Source of the DNA: Euonymus europaeus
Taxonomy: Eukaryota; Streptophyta; Magnoliopsida; Celastrales; Celastraceae
Direction of reading: 5' to 3'
Length of the DNA stretch: 64,000 nucleotides
Assembly: GCA_963580455.1 (NCBI GenBank)
Contig: OY756961.1
Location: 18,333,001-18,397,000 of the forward strand
Shown here: one piece after another, positions 49,197 to 61,469 of the stretch
How the letters are laid out: each line of letters opens with the position of its first letter
Position numbering within the stretch: the stretch's first letter is position 1
Made by a program: the position numbers and the translations under genes
The notes under the pieces: generated by a model
What the model saw: the letters and a program-made list of their open reading frames with translations, nothing else
What the model was told of the DNA's origin: nothing
The model's database searches: none

Positions 49197-50907
49197 TGAA
49201 AGGACCCAAACTAATTTTGGGCCTTTGTAGCACAAAAATAAATAAATAATGTTGGCCAATGACAAATAGGAGTGAGGTTGGCCCAGTTGAGGAGGGGGGG
49301 TGGATTGAAGACCAAAGCCCAAGTGAGTTAGCTAGGGTTCTTGGAAAGGGGAAGGAGAAGGGGGTAGCGAGAAAGAGAGGAAAAAGAAAAGGAAAGAGAA
49401 CAGGCAGGAGGCAGCAGAGGAAGAAAAGGAAGAGGAGACTCACCCTTAGGTTCGCGATTACCATTTCAAGCAAGAAAGGTAAGTAGATTAAATCTCTCCT
49501 AGCTTAATGGGTAAAAAGGGGGTCTAAAGGTGCAATGGAACCTTGGAGCTGAATGGAGTGGTATGGGAACAGTAGGGGATACTCTGTTTTAGTGACTTGA
49601 TAGCGTAAATGAAATTTGCTCTTCATTTCTTGGTTCCTGTCACTTATTGGTATTAATTCCAGCAAGGTTTTGTGTTCTTAGATTAGTATTGTTAGACCAT
49701 GTCTTTGTTAAAATCTGGAAGATTGTGGTTTAAACTGTGCATTATTTTCCTTCTTAGTTGAACAGAATTGATTGTGGTTTGGATTGTGTAATTACCAGTT
49801 AAATAAGTGCTGTAATGTTTGGGTTCTCATGTAGGAATTGTGGAGTTTTATCTTGATCATGGTGCACGGCTGTAGTGGAGTAGAATAGAGGCTGGGTGTG
49901 GTTGTTTGCTGGCTCGTAGATATAGGTGGAGAGGCTGAATGACAATGGGAGTGTGTGGGTGGCCAAAGAAATTATAGGAAAACCACATAGGGTGTTCTTA
50001 ATTTTTGGTACAGGTCTAATGTAGAGTGGGTCTTGTTTTTGGACTGAAAGGTATATGAACTGAATTTATTTTCATTGTTTTGAGCTTTAATGAACTTGGA
50101 AATTATATGCTACTGCTGAATGGGTGTAGGTATTCTCAGTTTGTGATTGAAAATTTATCTCATGCAGTTTGTGCTCGATTCTTACTAAGACCATGAATAT
50201 TGGGTTGCTTATGAACCTAATGAAATAGGTAGTCGAAAGTTTAGCATTTCTATTGGTATTGTTACAATGGTAGGAATAGAGTTCGCACGGTCATATAATT
50301 TGGAACTAAAGAGTACAGATGACCCGTACCTCAGGGGGTGAAACTGAGGGTACAGTTGACCCATACCTCAGGGGATAATCTGAGGGAAATGTACTGCTTG
50401 TATAGTATCACTGTGGTGGAATTGATAATAGGCTTGAGGTCACTGTTTTGTGTATTTATAGAGCATTGTATATTTGTGTTGGGTTTGATTTGTCTACTTA
50501 CGGGCTTGTCGCTCACGTGTCCATTGTTTGAGTTTCTGTTTTCCAGATGAAGAAGCATGAGCATGTGGGTTGCATGGGATGAGTGATCGAAGCCGTAATA
50601 CCTAAATAAAAATGTAGAACTTAAGGAAATGGACATGAAATGATGCAGCTAGGTTTGATAGTGTACTTTTGGGAGTTAGCATTGAAATCTTTATTTGGGA
50701 ATTTGTGAATGTTTATGTATTTGGGATTATTGTTGTAAGTTGTTAAACTTGATAACTATGGATTGTAGGACCTGCTTATGCTTAATGCGAGTGATTATTG
50801 TAACTTAAATGATTTCATAGCAAGTCACTTAAGCCTTGCGCGCCCATGAGGTAGTCATGGGTCCGCGGCATTGTCACGCCAACAAATTTTGTTTCCGGGG
50901 CGTGACA
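49197..50907 (-). mobile_element. Solo LTR, Ty3/gypsy chromovirus-like (S5), TSD GTAGA
   Basis: The 1711-bp unit starts TGAAAGGACCC and ends TTTCCGGGGCGTGACA, flanked by GTAGA at 49192-49196 and 50908-50912. Read in reverse it starts TGTCACGCCCCGG, similar to but distinct from the Tekay-like copies. No internal coding region. An internal purine-rich segment (49330-49440) gives chance frames rich in Arg/Lys. Confidence 0.92.
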
Positions 50908-50984
50908 GTAGATAAGCTACAATCCATAAGTGAGAATAAATCAAGGACAATCAAACTCACAGGGAATAGAGTCTTACTGTAAGG

Positions 50985-52073
50985 TGCAAAATTATACCTA
51001 TGATTGTGATTTTAAAGTATCTCTTTTTGTATGATTTTTGGTACAAAGTACTACCCAAATTAGTATTTTCTTGGACAGGTACACTTGTGGTGAAATAATG
51101 ATAAAATCTATTTCTGGGAGTGTGTGAGCTGAGTGCGACCTGATTGCGGCCTCAAGACGCAACTTTTGAATTAAAGTTGAGATGACATGGCAGCTGGAAC
51201 CCAACTCTTAACACAATTAAAAGACCTAATCCTAGCTGCCAAAGGATATTCTAGAGTTTTCAAAATACAGAAGGCAGATACGAGGTGTGCCAAGCAGTGC
51301 AATTCTTTCATCTTTCCCGTGGATTCAAACATTGATCTTGAGTATTCTATGATTTTTATTATGGTTATGTATAACTAAATACTTTTTAGCTAGGATTTGG
51401 TATTGTCTTCTACCAAAACCTTTGTGCAAAGATTTGATTCTTGATTAGACTGATTTAATTCATTGTTTTTTGGATTTATTGTTGATTTCCTATTTTTATG
51501 TATGCCTAATCATCATCATAATATTTAGAAACTATTAGTTGAACATATTTGGCTGATCATAACCCGATGTTTGACAAGTAACAATAACTTGTTTTGCGAT
51601 TCAGGTAAGAGAACATTGAACATAATTGATTGGGTATAGATAAATATCCTAGGTTGTGCTATCATCGATTTCTGGGTGCTGATGCTTATCTTAGGATGTT
51701 CTTAGGAGAGACCAAACGAAGACTTCTTTGATAAGAAAAGATCCTGAGTTGGACCAAAGTCAGGATTATTATTTAGGGAAATCTAATTCATTGAGCTAGA
51801 CCAATGTCATTGAATTGACGTAGTTAAATTCTTAATTTATGTAATTGATAATTGGTATGTGTGCATAAGGTGGAGGTAGATGATTAAGCCAAATCCAAGC
51901 TACTTGTCATTAATTCTTGAATTCATAATTTGATTTAAGCCAAAAATAATTAAATAGTTTGAATTAGTTTATAATTGGTTTTGCAATAGTCCCTGTGGAT
52001 TTGATCCCTTTCACTATTACTCTCTTTCGATCGTACACTTGCGATTGGGTAAAACCTGTCGAGATTTATTACA
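50985..52073 (+). mobile_element. Solo LTR (S6), relative of the LTR at 57189
   Basis: The unit starts TGCAAAATTATACC and ends TTTATTACA. Its right two thirds match 57189-58860: TTAGCTAGGATTTGGTATT, ATTGTTGATTTCCTATT, AACATTGAACATAATTGATT, and TACACTTGCGATTGGGTAAA. No 5-bp duplication was found (TAAGG left, ATCAT right), so one end may be altered by recombination. It lies about 70 bases from the GTAGA-flanked LTR, inside the PMD relic. Confidence 0.7.
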
Positions 52074-53190
52074 ATCATAAATCATTGAACACTTACCTAA
52101 TAATCCTAATTTACGACGTTTGGTAGTTCCCATGGCACACATTTCACACACTAGATATGCCAGTCGGGATATTAAGAGAAGTAGAAGGAGGAGGAAGAGT
52201 GTATACAAAAGAACCAAGAACTTTAGAAATTGGTCTATGAAATAGAAGAGCAACCAACACGTGCGGACCAAGTATGATTGAAAATAGGATGAACATAAGG
52301 AGCGAAAGGGATGTAGGCAAAAAAAAATCAATGAAAAACTTCACAAGAGCACTTTGGATTGACGACTAACTTGTTCTAAAGAGAATGGATTAGCGAAAAT
52401 AACTCATTTTCCAGCTATGAGATTTGTGGTGGAAAAAAAGGGGTAAGGGCAACCCTGGACTAAGCCCAATTATCGTGTACAAAACTATAAAGCATAAACC
52501 TCCACCCTATTTTTCCCATTGGTCCATCCTAGAGTAGTATTGTAATGAAGATTGCGACATAGGAGAAGTTCATGCCACCTATGTTCTTGACACTCGTTCC
52601 TTAAAGCCTCGGTACTAGCTTCTCTTGACGGTTTGGTAACAACTCCAGAGAACAAGCCTTGTAAAAATAACGGGACCAACTCAGGAAAGAAAGGACAAAA
52701 CGTAGGGGAAGAAAGTGTATGGAATTCTATAAACATTTCAACAAAGGGTGCATAGACAAGAGGAAGTATGGAAAAGAGATAGCCTTGGGAAACTATAGGG
52801 TCAACAAAAATATGCCCTAAGCCAAAGATGGACAAGCCATAACGTGCCTAACCCAGCTATTACTTGCCCCTTTGAAAATTGTTGGAGGGTGGAGTACATG
52901 CCTCAGTAAATAAAAGATGGAACAAATGTCATTAACATGAATTTTTGCCCTAAAGCTATTTCAATGGAAAGATCAGTAACTTTTTGTAGGCATTTGTGTA
53001 GGGAAACAAAGATGAATTTTCACAACCAGTAATGAATGAATGTGACATGCTTCCTTAGAGTTGGTTCACCTTCAGAAGCCATGGTCTCACTTTTAAATAG
53101 AGATAAGGACTTGAAAATTTCACCAAAAAAGACAATGGACGCCTTATCTTCATCACTACAAACCTTAGACATGGTAGTAGTTAGTGCACT

Positions 53191-53856
53191 TCAGTTTCGT
53201 AGTTTGAATCATATCTAGGACGTGGTCGAATGAGTGAAGAAAGTGTTGAGGGTCGCCTAATTGAACTTCTAGGGCACAGTGCTCTACTTAGAGCTACTTC
53301 TTTCATTTTGTGTTTAGGAAGATTAGCATAAGAAAGTCATATATGACCGACTAATGGCCTGTCTGACGTTGCCTGAGGTATAATGGGAAGACGCACCTAT
53401 GTGTCTGGAAGAGCAAGCAATGAAGTAGGAATTTCATCAACACGATCTATTGATGCTCCAATTGAATCAGCACCTTCCCGTGGGCCTTGAGGAGGTTTAG
53501 AAATTGAGAAATAAAAAATAGAGAAAACCTTCTCAGGTGGGTTAATTAAAGAAACAAGCTTTGATAAATAGATGCCCAGACATTGTCAAAAAGGGGTAGA
53601 GACTCAATCACTTTAGGATATGGTTGAAATGTGAAGAAAGGAAGAAGTTCACTCTATTTAGAAACAACATCAAAAAATTTCTCTGCCTAAAAAATGACTT
53701 GACAAACACCCATGAAAGTGTTCAGAGAATAACAATAAAGAAGAGGCAAAGATTGAATAAGGCCGAATTGATGGGCACAAAGATTGTTCGAGTACACCCC
53801 AACTATTGCTTTACCATTTGTGCCAACAATGCAATCATGTAATTGGTCTCTAGGGA
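53191..53856. other. Upstream part of the PMD relic, no clear gene
   Basis: Minus-strand short frames (for example a proline/serine-rich stretch near 53470) may belong to the N-terminal part of the PMD transposon protein, but no family motif can be shown. Confidence 0.35.
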
Positions 53857-55332
53857 TGAGAAAATGTGCTTGATTGGGATGATAATTTGGATATTTTTGT
53901 GGAGTTTAGAAGAAGAAAACTTGAGTTTTAATGCTTAAAAGCCACATTTTAGGTTTGAGTAGCCGAAATTTGTATTAATGAGCCAATACACAACCTAACA
54001 CTTTGACATAGTCATTTTAGGTGTTTTGTAGTGGTTCAAGTTGGTTTGGTAGCTTAGAGATTGAAAATCCAAGTTTTGGGTAAAATGGTTGAAAATGAGG
54101 AAATGATATCTTTTAAGCTTTTGGGTTTCAATGTGCCGAATTTTGTTCTATCAACTTAAAATTGGTTTTGACACTTGTTTAAGTTTTTTTTAGTCATTTA
54201 TAACTTTTTTGAATGGTTTTTGTAGGCTCCATATCAATCGGGATCATTATGGAAAGAATGAAGAATTAAGGAGCTGAAAAATGGAGTTCACTGTCATCCG
54301 TTCGGACACGTATCAGAAGGCGTCTAGACAATTCAAGAAAAGACGCTGGCAGAAGAAGAAAATAGGCTACCATTTGGACGGCCAACCTTCCCATCCGGAT
54401 AGCCAACCTTGCCGTCTGGACGGCCTATGCACAAACTCTGGTAGCATATTTTCCAGTTCCCTCTGTCTAGACGCCACTAGTTTCCGTCTGGACGGCATCT
54501 TGATAGCAGCTTTTCTACGTGATTTTTAATGGGTTTTTTGGGTAAATCAATTTAATTAACTAATGAGACTCATTAGTAATGGGTTAGAATGGTCTTTTAA
54601 CACATGTATTAGGGTTTTAAGGGTTTAGAGACCCCATTATTGGGACAACTCTCATTTTGGCTGAAATTTACAATTCATTCTAGGGTTTTTGTTCTTTGCT
54701 TTGTTCTTCATTTTGGTGCTTAAGGGGAGTTGGAAAATCATCTACAAGAGGATTGCTAGGAGTTTTGGAGATCCAACCAACTAGAAAAAGAAGTTCTTCC
54801 TCCTTGTAGAGCTTGAGAAGAACCAAAGTTGGATTAGCTTCAACCCTCTATTTGTAGATTGGAAGGCCATTTCACCTCAACTCTCAATAGTGGAACTGAT
54901 TTCTAAACTCTCTTTACTTATTGTTATTTCATTTAGTTATCATATTTGGATTAGCAATTTCTAGATTAATCCACTTGGTTATTGTTCATTCTGATTTAGT
55001 TTTCACTTTAATGATCTATGATATGCTTAGTTGTGTTCATTTTGTTTTTAATTTTTTGTAGTAGTTTAGTTTCCATTTCCATTGCATATATCACATATTA
55101 GGGTTTAGTCCAATCAATCACCCCAAGAGGAAAAACTTAATATAACCAATGGTTAGTGCAATTTTTCCGCCACTTGACATTGTGAATACCATATTGAATT
55201 AGTAGTTAGGTTAATAATCTATAAACCCAAGCCGAAACCAAAAGTCCTTGTGAGACGATTTTGGATTCACTCCTATTATTACTTTGACAATCCTGCACTT
55301 GGAAAAGCGTAAATCCACTTGCAGACAAGTCA
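53857..55332 (+). repeat. 5' LTR of the Athila-like element
   Basis: The right border is set by the primer-binding site six bases after ...GACAAGTCA. The left border at TGAGAAAATGTGC is a guess from the TG start; AGGGA would be the target duplication, but its partner lies outside the window. A TCTAGACG/TCTGGACGG-type phrase recurs within (54320-54500). Confidence 0.55.
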
Positions 55333-55338
55333 ATTTTT

Positions 55339-55356
55339 TGGTGCCGTTGTTGGGGA
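55339..55356 (+). other. Primer-binding site (Asp-tRNA type)
   Basis: TGGTGCCGTTGTTGGGGA, a two-base variant of the Athila/Tat primer-binding site TGGCGCCGTTGCCGGGGA. Reverse transcription would start here. Confidence 0.85.
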
Positions 55357-55590
55357 CTTTTGTCCTTTGGTTCGGGGTCTATTTTTTTATTATGTTATTA
55401 AATTCATAGTCTACTTTTTGATTTCTTGATGTTGCATGTCTTGGGTAAGATACGATCATAATAGGTTGCGTACGACATCTGCAATACAAGTAGCATTGTT
55501 AGTCTTGAAATTGATTTTGCATCTGTGACTTTTGAAAGTTATTATGAGCTTGGTTTGCCTATTTTATTTGACGAAGAAGTTTGTGAAAAT

Positions 55591-56435
55591 ATGGCTGATC
55601 CTGCACCACATACTCTTAAGGATTTTATTAAGCCCACTCGCACTAGTACTCCTCATGCATCATATTACGTGAAAATGATAGTTTTATGTTAAACATGGCA
55701 CAATGTCAGTGATACCTCAGTTCCATGGCATGGATTTTGAGAGCTCTTACCAGCATCTTACTGATTTTGAGTTGGCTTGTACTATTTTCATTAATAGGGC
55801 TAACACTAATAAGTATGTCAGATTACATTTGTTTCCTTTCTCTTTGAAGGATAAGGCTAAGTTGTGGTTTAACCAATTGATAACTAATTCTATTACTAGT
55901 TGGGTTGATATGCAACGTGATTTCTTACAAAAATTCTTTCCATTTTCAAGAACTCAAATGATTCAAGAGAAGATAGCTCAATTCACTCAAAAGCATGATG
56001 AGACTTTCCAAGCTAGCTGGGACCGTTTCAAGGAGTTGCTGAATATTTTTCCACATCATGGCTATGAGACTTGGAGAGTTGTCTCCAGAGTGCAAAGAGT
56101 TTGTGCAAACTATGTGCAGTGGAGAATTATTTGATAAAGAGCCAGATGCAGCATTAGATTTCTTTGATTATCTTGCAGAGAGTGCTAGCCAATGGAATAT
56201 AAGGACTGACAGAATTGTTATAACTACTCAACCTTTGAGAACCATCCCAAGTGGTGGTAAATATGAGTTGAAAGAAGATGTGGATGTTCAAGCCAAGCTG
56301 GCTACATTGGCTAGGAGACTCGAGATAATGGAGTTAGAGAAAGTAAAAGCAGTGAAGGCTGTAGAACCATGTACCTTATGTGCTGATTTGAGCCATAAGA
56401 CTCAAGATTGCCCTTATCATGCCTATGATGGATAA
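55591..56435 (+). pseudogene. Athila-like gag, broken
   Basis: Nucleocapsid/capsid polyprotein of the element. The start MADPAPHTLKDFIKPTRTST resembles Athila gag N-termini. After a stop near 55690 the capsid-like region continues (FHGMDFESSYQHLTDFE, LKDKAKLWFNQL, DFLQKFFP, FQASWDRFKELL), then shifts frame near 56070 (SPECKEFVQTMC...) and ends with a zinc-knuckle-like CTLCADLSHKTQDCPYH. The frame is broken at least twice. Confidence 0.75.
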
Positions 56436-57188
56436 TGGAATGGATCACTTGCAAGCAACAAATTGGCTCAACAAGGAGAACAATCTTTATTCCAACACAT
56501 ACAATCCAGGGTGGAGGAACCATCCTAATTTTTATGGAGGAATGATCAGCCTGGATAGTCTTGACGAAGTTATCTACAATAATTCCCACAACAGATGGCT
56601 CTTCCACAACAGTTTCAACAGACTCAGAGTTATCCACCAATAGCACCGCCTGGTTTTCCTCTTCAGGAATCACTTGCTCCTCCCAAGAAGTCTCTGGATG
56701 ATACCATAGCACAAACAACTATTTTTTAGTAGTTCATGCAAGTTCAAGCTACTACAAACAATTAGAATACACAAGCCATCAATGACTTGCGGGGAGCAAT
56801 TCAGAAAATGAATACCATTTTGAGCACTCTTGAGGAGGGGAAGTTTCCAGCTCAACCTTAACCAAATCCTTCAGTCTATAAACAATAGTCTCAATAGAAT
56901 GTGCATAATGTTTTAAGAGATGGCTTTGAGACGACCAAGGCAGTCACCACTTTGATGAGTGGGAAGAATATTTCTAGACCTGAGGCCTCTGTTGATTCTT
57001 AGCATTTTAGTCCTGCACTTGTGGGTGCACTTGAGGTGGTTGAGGTAGAAAAGGAGAAAGAAGAAGAGAAAGACAAAGAAAGTTCAGAATTGAAGATTCC
57101 ATCTGTGGTAGAGAAAGAAAATGAGAGGGTTTATCGACCTACTGTCCCTTATCCACACAGATTGAGAGTTGGGCAGATGAATGATAAG

Positions 57189-58860
57189 TGCAAAATGTAC
57201 TCATGTTTATGATTTTCAATACCCAATGTTTATGATGTTTCTAACACAAAATACTGTCCAATTGTGTGGTTTAATGACAGGTACAATTGGAAGAGTTTTA
57301 ACTACAAGATTTAATTATGGATAAATTGTGAGCCACGCGGGACTGAGAGTTGCGGGTTTCCAGATTCGTGCACAGCTGATGTGGCAGTAGGGTCAGCAGC
57401 TTTTAAGGTTAAAATAGAAAGCCCTAGCCGTCGGAGACCAAATATGATTTTCCAGATTACATAAGACAAAGAGAAGGCATTCCAAGGGTTGCAATTCCTT
57501 TATCTTTCCCATTGATTCAAACAATTGTCTTGAGTAGTTTTATGGTTTTTAGTATGATTATGCGTAGCTAAGTACTTTTTAGCTAGGATTTAGTATTTTC
57601 TTCTACTGAAACCCTGTTCACAAATTGATTGTTGATTAAAATGGATTTAATTCATTGTTCTCTAAATTTATTGTTGATTTCCTATTGTTATACATGTCTG
57701 GCCATCATCATAATATTTAGGAATTGTTAGTTGAACATATTCGGCTGACCGTGACCTGGTGTTTGACGAAGTGTCAAAAAGTTATTTTGCGATTCAGGTT
57801 TGGGAACATTGAACATAATTGATTGGGTGATAGACCATTGCCCTAGGTTGTGCGATTGTCAATTTCCACGTGCTGATGCTTATCTTAGGAAATTCTTAGG
57901 AGAGACCAAACCAAGACTCCTTTGATAAGAAAGGACCTTGAGTTGGACCAAAGTTAGGGTTGTGTTTAGGGAAATCTAAGAGTGTGTTTGGTTAGTGTTT
58001 TGAAAACTGTTTTCAGTTTTGAAAAATCAAATGATTGCTTAAAATTCATTTGGCTAACTGTTTTGAGTATTTATTTTTAAAAACAGTTTTCATTTTTCAG
58101 TTTTTAAAAACTAGAAAACCAAAACAACATTTTGTTGTTTTGTACGATTTTCAAGTGGCATAATTTTAATTAAGATGAATTTATTTTATTTTTCTCTCTC
58201 TTCTCTCACTCCCAATGGATTAACTCCTCTCTCCACCGGCATCGTCGTCCGGCCACCGGAAGGCCTTGCTCCGGTTTTGACCCAAAATCATCTTCATTTT
58301 GACCCAATCGACGAATTTGAATTTGATTTTGATAAATTTGAGTTTTATTTGGATGAATTTCAATTTCATTTGACTAAATTTTAATTTTAATTTCATGTTT
58401 TTCAGTTTCCGAAAACAAAGTCAAATATCACCAACCAAATCAATTTCTTAACAGTTTTTTTTCCTAAAAAATGTTTCTAAAAACTATACTCAAAATCGTT
58501 TTTAAAAACTAAAAAAGAAAATAATATCCAAACACACTCTAATTGTTAGAGCTGGACCAAAGTCTCTCAATTGACGTCGTTAAATTCTTAATATGTTTAA
58601 TTGCAGATTAATTCGTGTGCACAGGTGGAGGTAGTTGAACTAGTCAAATCCAAACTAATTTTCATCCATTGTTAAATTCATAATTTTATTTAAGCTAGTT
58701 AATTTTTTTCATCATTAATTAAAGCATACGAATTAGTTTACACTATTCTTTATCTTTCAATTGGTTTTTACAATAGTCCCTATGGATTCGATCCCTTTCA
58801 CTGTTACTGCCTTGTGACAGTACACTTGCGATTGAGTAAAACCAGTCGGTATTTATTGTG
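57189..58860 (+). mobile_element. Solo LTR (S7) inside the Athila-like element
   Basis: The unit starts TGCAAAATGTACTCATG and ends GGTATTTATTGTG. ATAAG (57184-57188) and ATAAA (58861-58865) are a one-mismatch target duplication. It is homologous to S6 at 50985. The terminal CA appears mutated to TG. It separates gag from the protease of the Athila-like element and carries a MITE at 57980-58539. Confidence 0.78.
57980..58539. mobile_element. Tourist/Harbinger-type MITE, 560 bp, TSD TAA
   Basis: The ends are inverted, GAGTGTGTTTGG and CCAAACACACTC (perfect 12-bp), with TAA on both sides (57977-57979 and 58540-58542). The sister LTR at 50985 lacks it and shows the empty site GGGAAATCTAATTCATTGAG at about 51777. 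The interior has GTTTTCAGTTTTGAAAA / TTTTTAAAAACT inverted similarity. An internal short open frame is probably chance. Confidence 0.92.
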
Positions 58861-58883
58861 ATAAAAAAGTATCGACCAAGTTT

Positions 58884-59705
58884 TTGAACAAGCATCACAT
58901 TGAAATTCAAGAGATTTTGAAGCAAGTGAAGCTCAACATTGCTCTCTCAGATGCTATCCACCAAATCCCATCTTATGCTAAGTTCTTGAAAGACTTATGT
59001 ATTGCAAAGAGGAAGGTGAACGTAACCAAGAAGTCTTGTCTAGTAGAAGAAGTTGGAGCTTTGATTAGGAGTGATACTCCTCAGAAGCTGCTTGATCCTA
59101 GATCACCTACTATCTCTATTATGATTGGTGATAGAAGACTTGAAAGTGCCTTACTTGATTTGGGGAGTAGCGTGAACCTGCTGCCATTATGGGTTTATGA
59201 GCAATTTGATATTGGAGAATTGAAGCAAACACCCATGCTTTTATAAATGGCAGACATGACAGTTAAGAAGCCAAAGGGAGTTATGGAAGATGTCTTGGTG
59301 CAAGTGAAATTTTTTTACTATCATGTGTACTTTGTAGTCCTAGAGATGCCACATCCTACTTCCACTCTTGCTAGTGCTCCTATAATTCTTGGGTTTCCTT
59401 TCCTTGCTACTACTAATGCGTTGATCAAATGCAAAAGTGGGATGCTTAAGATCATTTTTGGCAATATGACATTTGAGACAAATGTTTTCATTGCTTGCAA
59501 CATGCCTAGTGACTGTGATGATTCAGACCTGCAAACGGTAGATTGGGTTCAGAGTTTTTGCCCATCAGACTTATACTCTGTTCTTGATTCTGACAGTGTA
59601 TATGAGGATGCATATACTAAGAAATCTGGCCAAGTTAATGATTTGGATGACCTTGTTCCTATCACATCGGATGAGCTTTTTGCTATTGATGATTCAACAG
59701 AGTAA
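58884..59705 (+). pseudogene. Athila-like protease region, broken
   Basis: Aspartic protease of the retroelement polyprotein. Seen: HQIPSYAKFLKDLC, ISIMIGDRRLESALLDLGS (active-site triad as D-L-G) with SVNLLPLWVYEQF, and later MADMTVKKPKGVMEDVLV and ILGFPFLATTNALI. Stops at 59244 and 59703 interrupt the frame. Confidence 0.75.
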
Positions 59706-59749
59706 GAAGATGTGAGCCGCATTGGTAGATAGAGGGGGTCTAATTTTGA

Positions 59750-61393
59750 GATTCTTGACCCACCCGAGGAGATGAAGCCCTCCATTGAGGAGATTCATAC
59801 TCTTGAGCTGAAAAAGCTTCCTGATAATTTGAAGTAGATTTTCCTTGGTCCAGAAGAGGGTAAATTCTCTGTTGTTATTTCATCTCAGCTCACTCCTGAG
59901 CAAGAAACCAGCTTGGTAGCAGTTTTACAAAAGCACAATGGAGCCATTAGATGGACCATTGCTGACATGAGGGGTATTGACCCTAATATTTGTACTCACA
60001 ACATTTTTCTAGAGGGAGATCCTACATTAATTAGAGATGAACAAAGGAGACTCAACCCTGCCATGAAGGAAGTCATGAAGAAGGAGGTTCTGAAGTTGTT
60101 GGCAGTTGGCATCATTTATCCTATCTCCAACAGTAAGTGGGTGAGTCCCACACAGGTAGTCTCTAAGAAATATGGTTTGACTGTCATTGAATTTTTTTCA
60201 AGTGATTTAATTCCTACTAGGAAGGTGACTAGATGGCGCATGTGCATAGAATATCAAAAACTAAATTCAGTTAGTCCCAAAGACCATTTCCCATTGCCCT
60301 TCCTTGACCAAATTTTGGAAAAAGTTGCTGGAAATGAGTTCTATTGTTTTTTAGATGGTTTTTCTGGGGTATTATCAAATTTCAATAACTCTAGAGGACC
60401 AAGAGAAGACTACCTTCACTTTCCCTTTTGGCACATTTTCCTTTAGGAGGATGCTATTTGGTTTATGCAATGCCCCTGTCACATTCCAACGTTGCGTGAT
60501 GAGCATTTTTTTTTCTGATATGCTTGTGGACATGTGTGAAGTTTTTATGGATGATTTTTCTGTGTTTGGATGCTCTTTTGATGTGTGCTTGAAAAATCTA
60601 GATGTTGTGTTGACTAGATGTGATGAAAAGAACTTGTTGCTTAATTGGAAAAAAAATGTCAATTTATGGTGACTAGTGGGTTGGTGCTTGCACATTTAGT
60701 GTCAAAAGGTGGTATAGAGGTTAATAGGGCTAAGATAGAATTGATTTCTCAATTACCTATTCCTAGGACTGTGAAGGATATTTGCTATTTTCTTGGTCAT
60801 GCCGGCTTCTACTGATGTTTTATTCAAGGCTTTAGTGGTATCACCAAACCATTGTGTGCTTTATTCGAAAATGATACTGAATGTGTTTGGTTTGATGAAT
60901 CCAATATGCTTTTGAGACTCTAAAGAAATACTTGACATTTACTCTTATCATGCAATCTCCTAGGTGGGATTTACCATTTGAACTTATGACCGATGCTAGT
61001 GATTTTTCTCTAGGTGCTATTCTAGGTCAAAGAATTGATGGTAAACCTTCTGTGATTTATTATGCAAGTAAAACATTGAATGATGCATAGAAAAATTACA
61101 CCACCATCGAGAAAGAATTGCTTGCTGTTGTTTTTGCTTTAGATAAATTCTGTTCTTATATCATTGGTTTTCCTGTCACCATATTTACTGACCACTATGC
61201 TTTGAAGTATTTATTGCGAAAGAAATATGCTAAACCCAGGTTAATACGCTGGATTTTATTGCTTCAAGATTTTAACATCACTATCAAGGATAAGAAAGGT
61301 GTCGAGAATGAGGTAGCTGACCGTTTGTCTAGATCACAACTACCCGAGTCTCATATTTCTCCACCTTTGCATGATGAACTACCTTGTCTCTGA
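59750..61393 (+). pseudogene. Athila-like reverse transcriptase and RNase H, broken
   Basis: RT landmarks in order: NPAMKEVMKKEVLKLLAVGI, SKWVSPTQVVSKK, WRMCIEYQKLNS, DHFPLPFLDQILEKVAGNEF, the catalytic FMDDFSVFG (about 60545). RNase H: LMTDASDFSLGAILGQ, TTIEKELLAVVFALDKF, FTDHYALKYLL and the terminal ENEVADRLSR. Frameshifts near 60360 and 60660 and several stops (59835, 60672, 60814, 61088) make it non-functional. Confidence 0.85.
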
Positions 61394-61469
61394 GTAGTTA
61401 ACTTCTCATTGGAACATTCAAGACAAACATAGGTTCCTTTCTGAGGTTCGATTCTATTACTTCGACTCA

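Larger units (their letters stand above)
48414..53190 (-). pseudogene. Plant mobile domain (PMD) transposon gene, broken and split by two LTRs
   Basis: PMD proteins occur in plant transposons and in domesticated MAIN-like genes. On the minus strand, about 53190-52450 reads EGEPTLRKHVTFIHYWL, KFIFVSLHKCLQKVTDLSIE, then IALGQKFML, GLGTLWLVHLWLRAYF, and later RWHELLLCRNLHYNTTLGW, the usual order of the domain, with stops where Ser/Cys/Arg codons would be expected (for example before KFIF). Two solo LTRs (50985-52073 and 49197-50907) follow, then a C-terminal low-complexity part ending in EEKYKEIATIFDDIVNE before a stop at 48414. Several stops and frameshifts show that it is dead. Confidence 0.6.

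Noticed and set aside
49183..49486. Arg/Lys-rich and Phe/Leu-rich opposed frames
   Set aside because: Explained by the purine-rich segment of the solo LTR.
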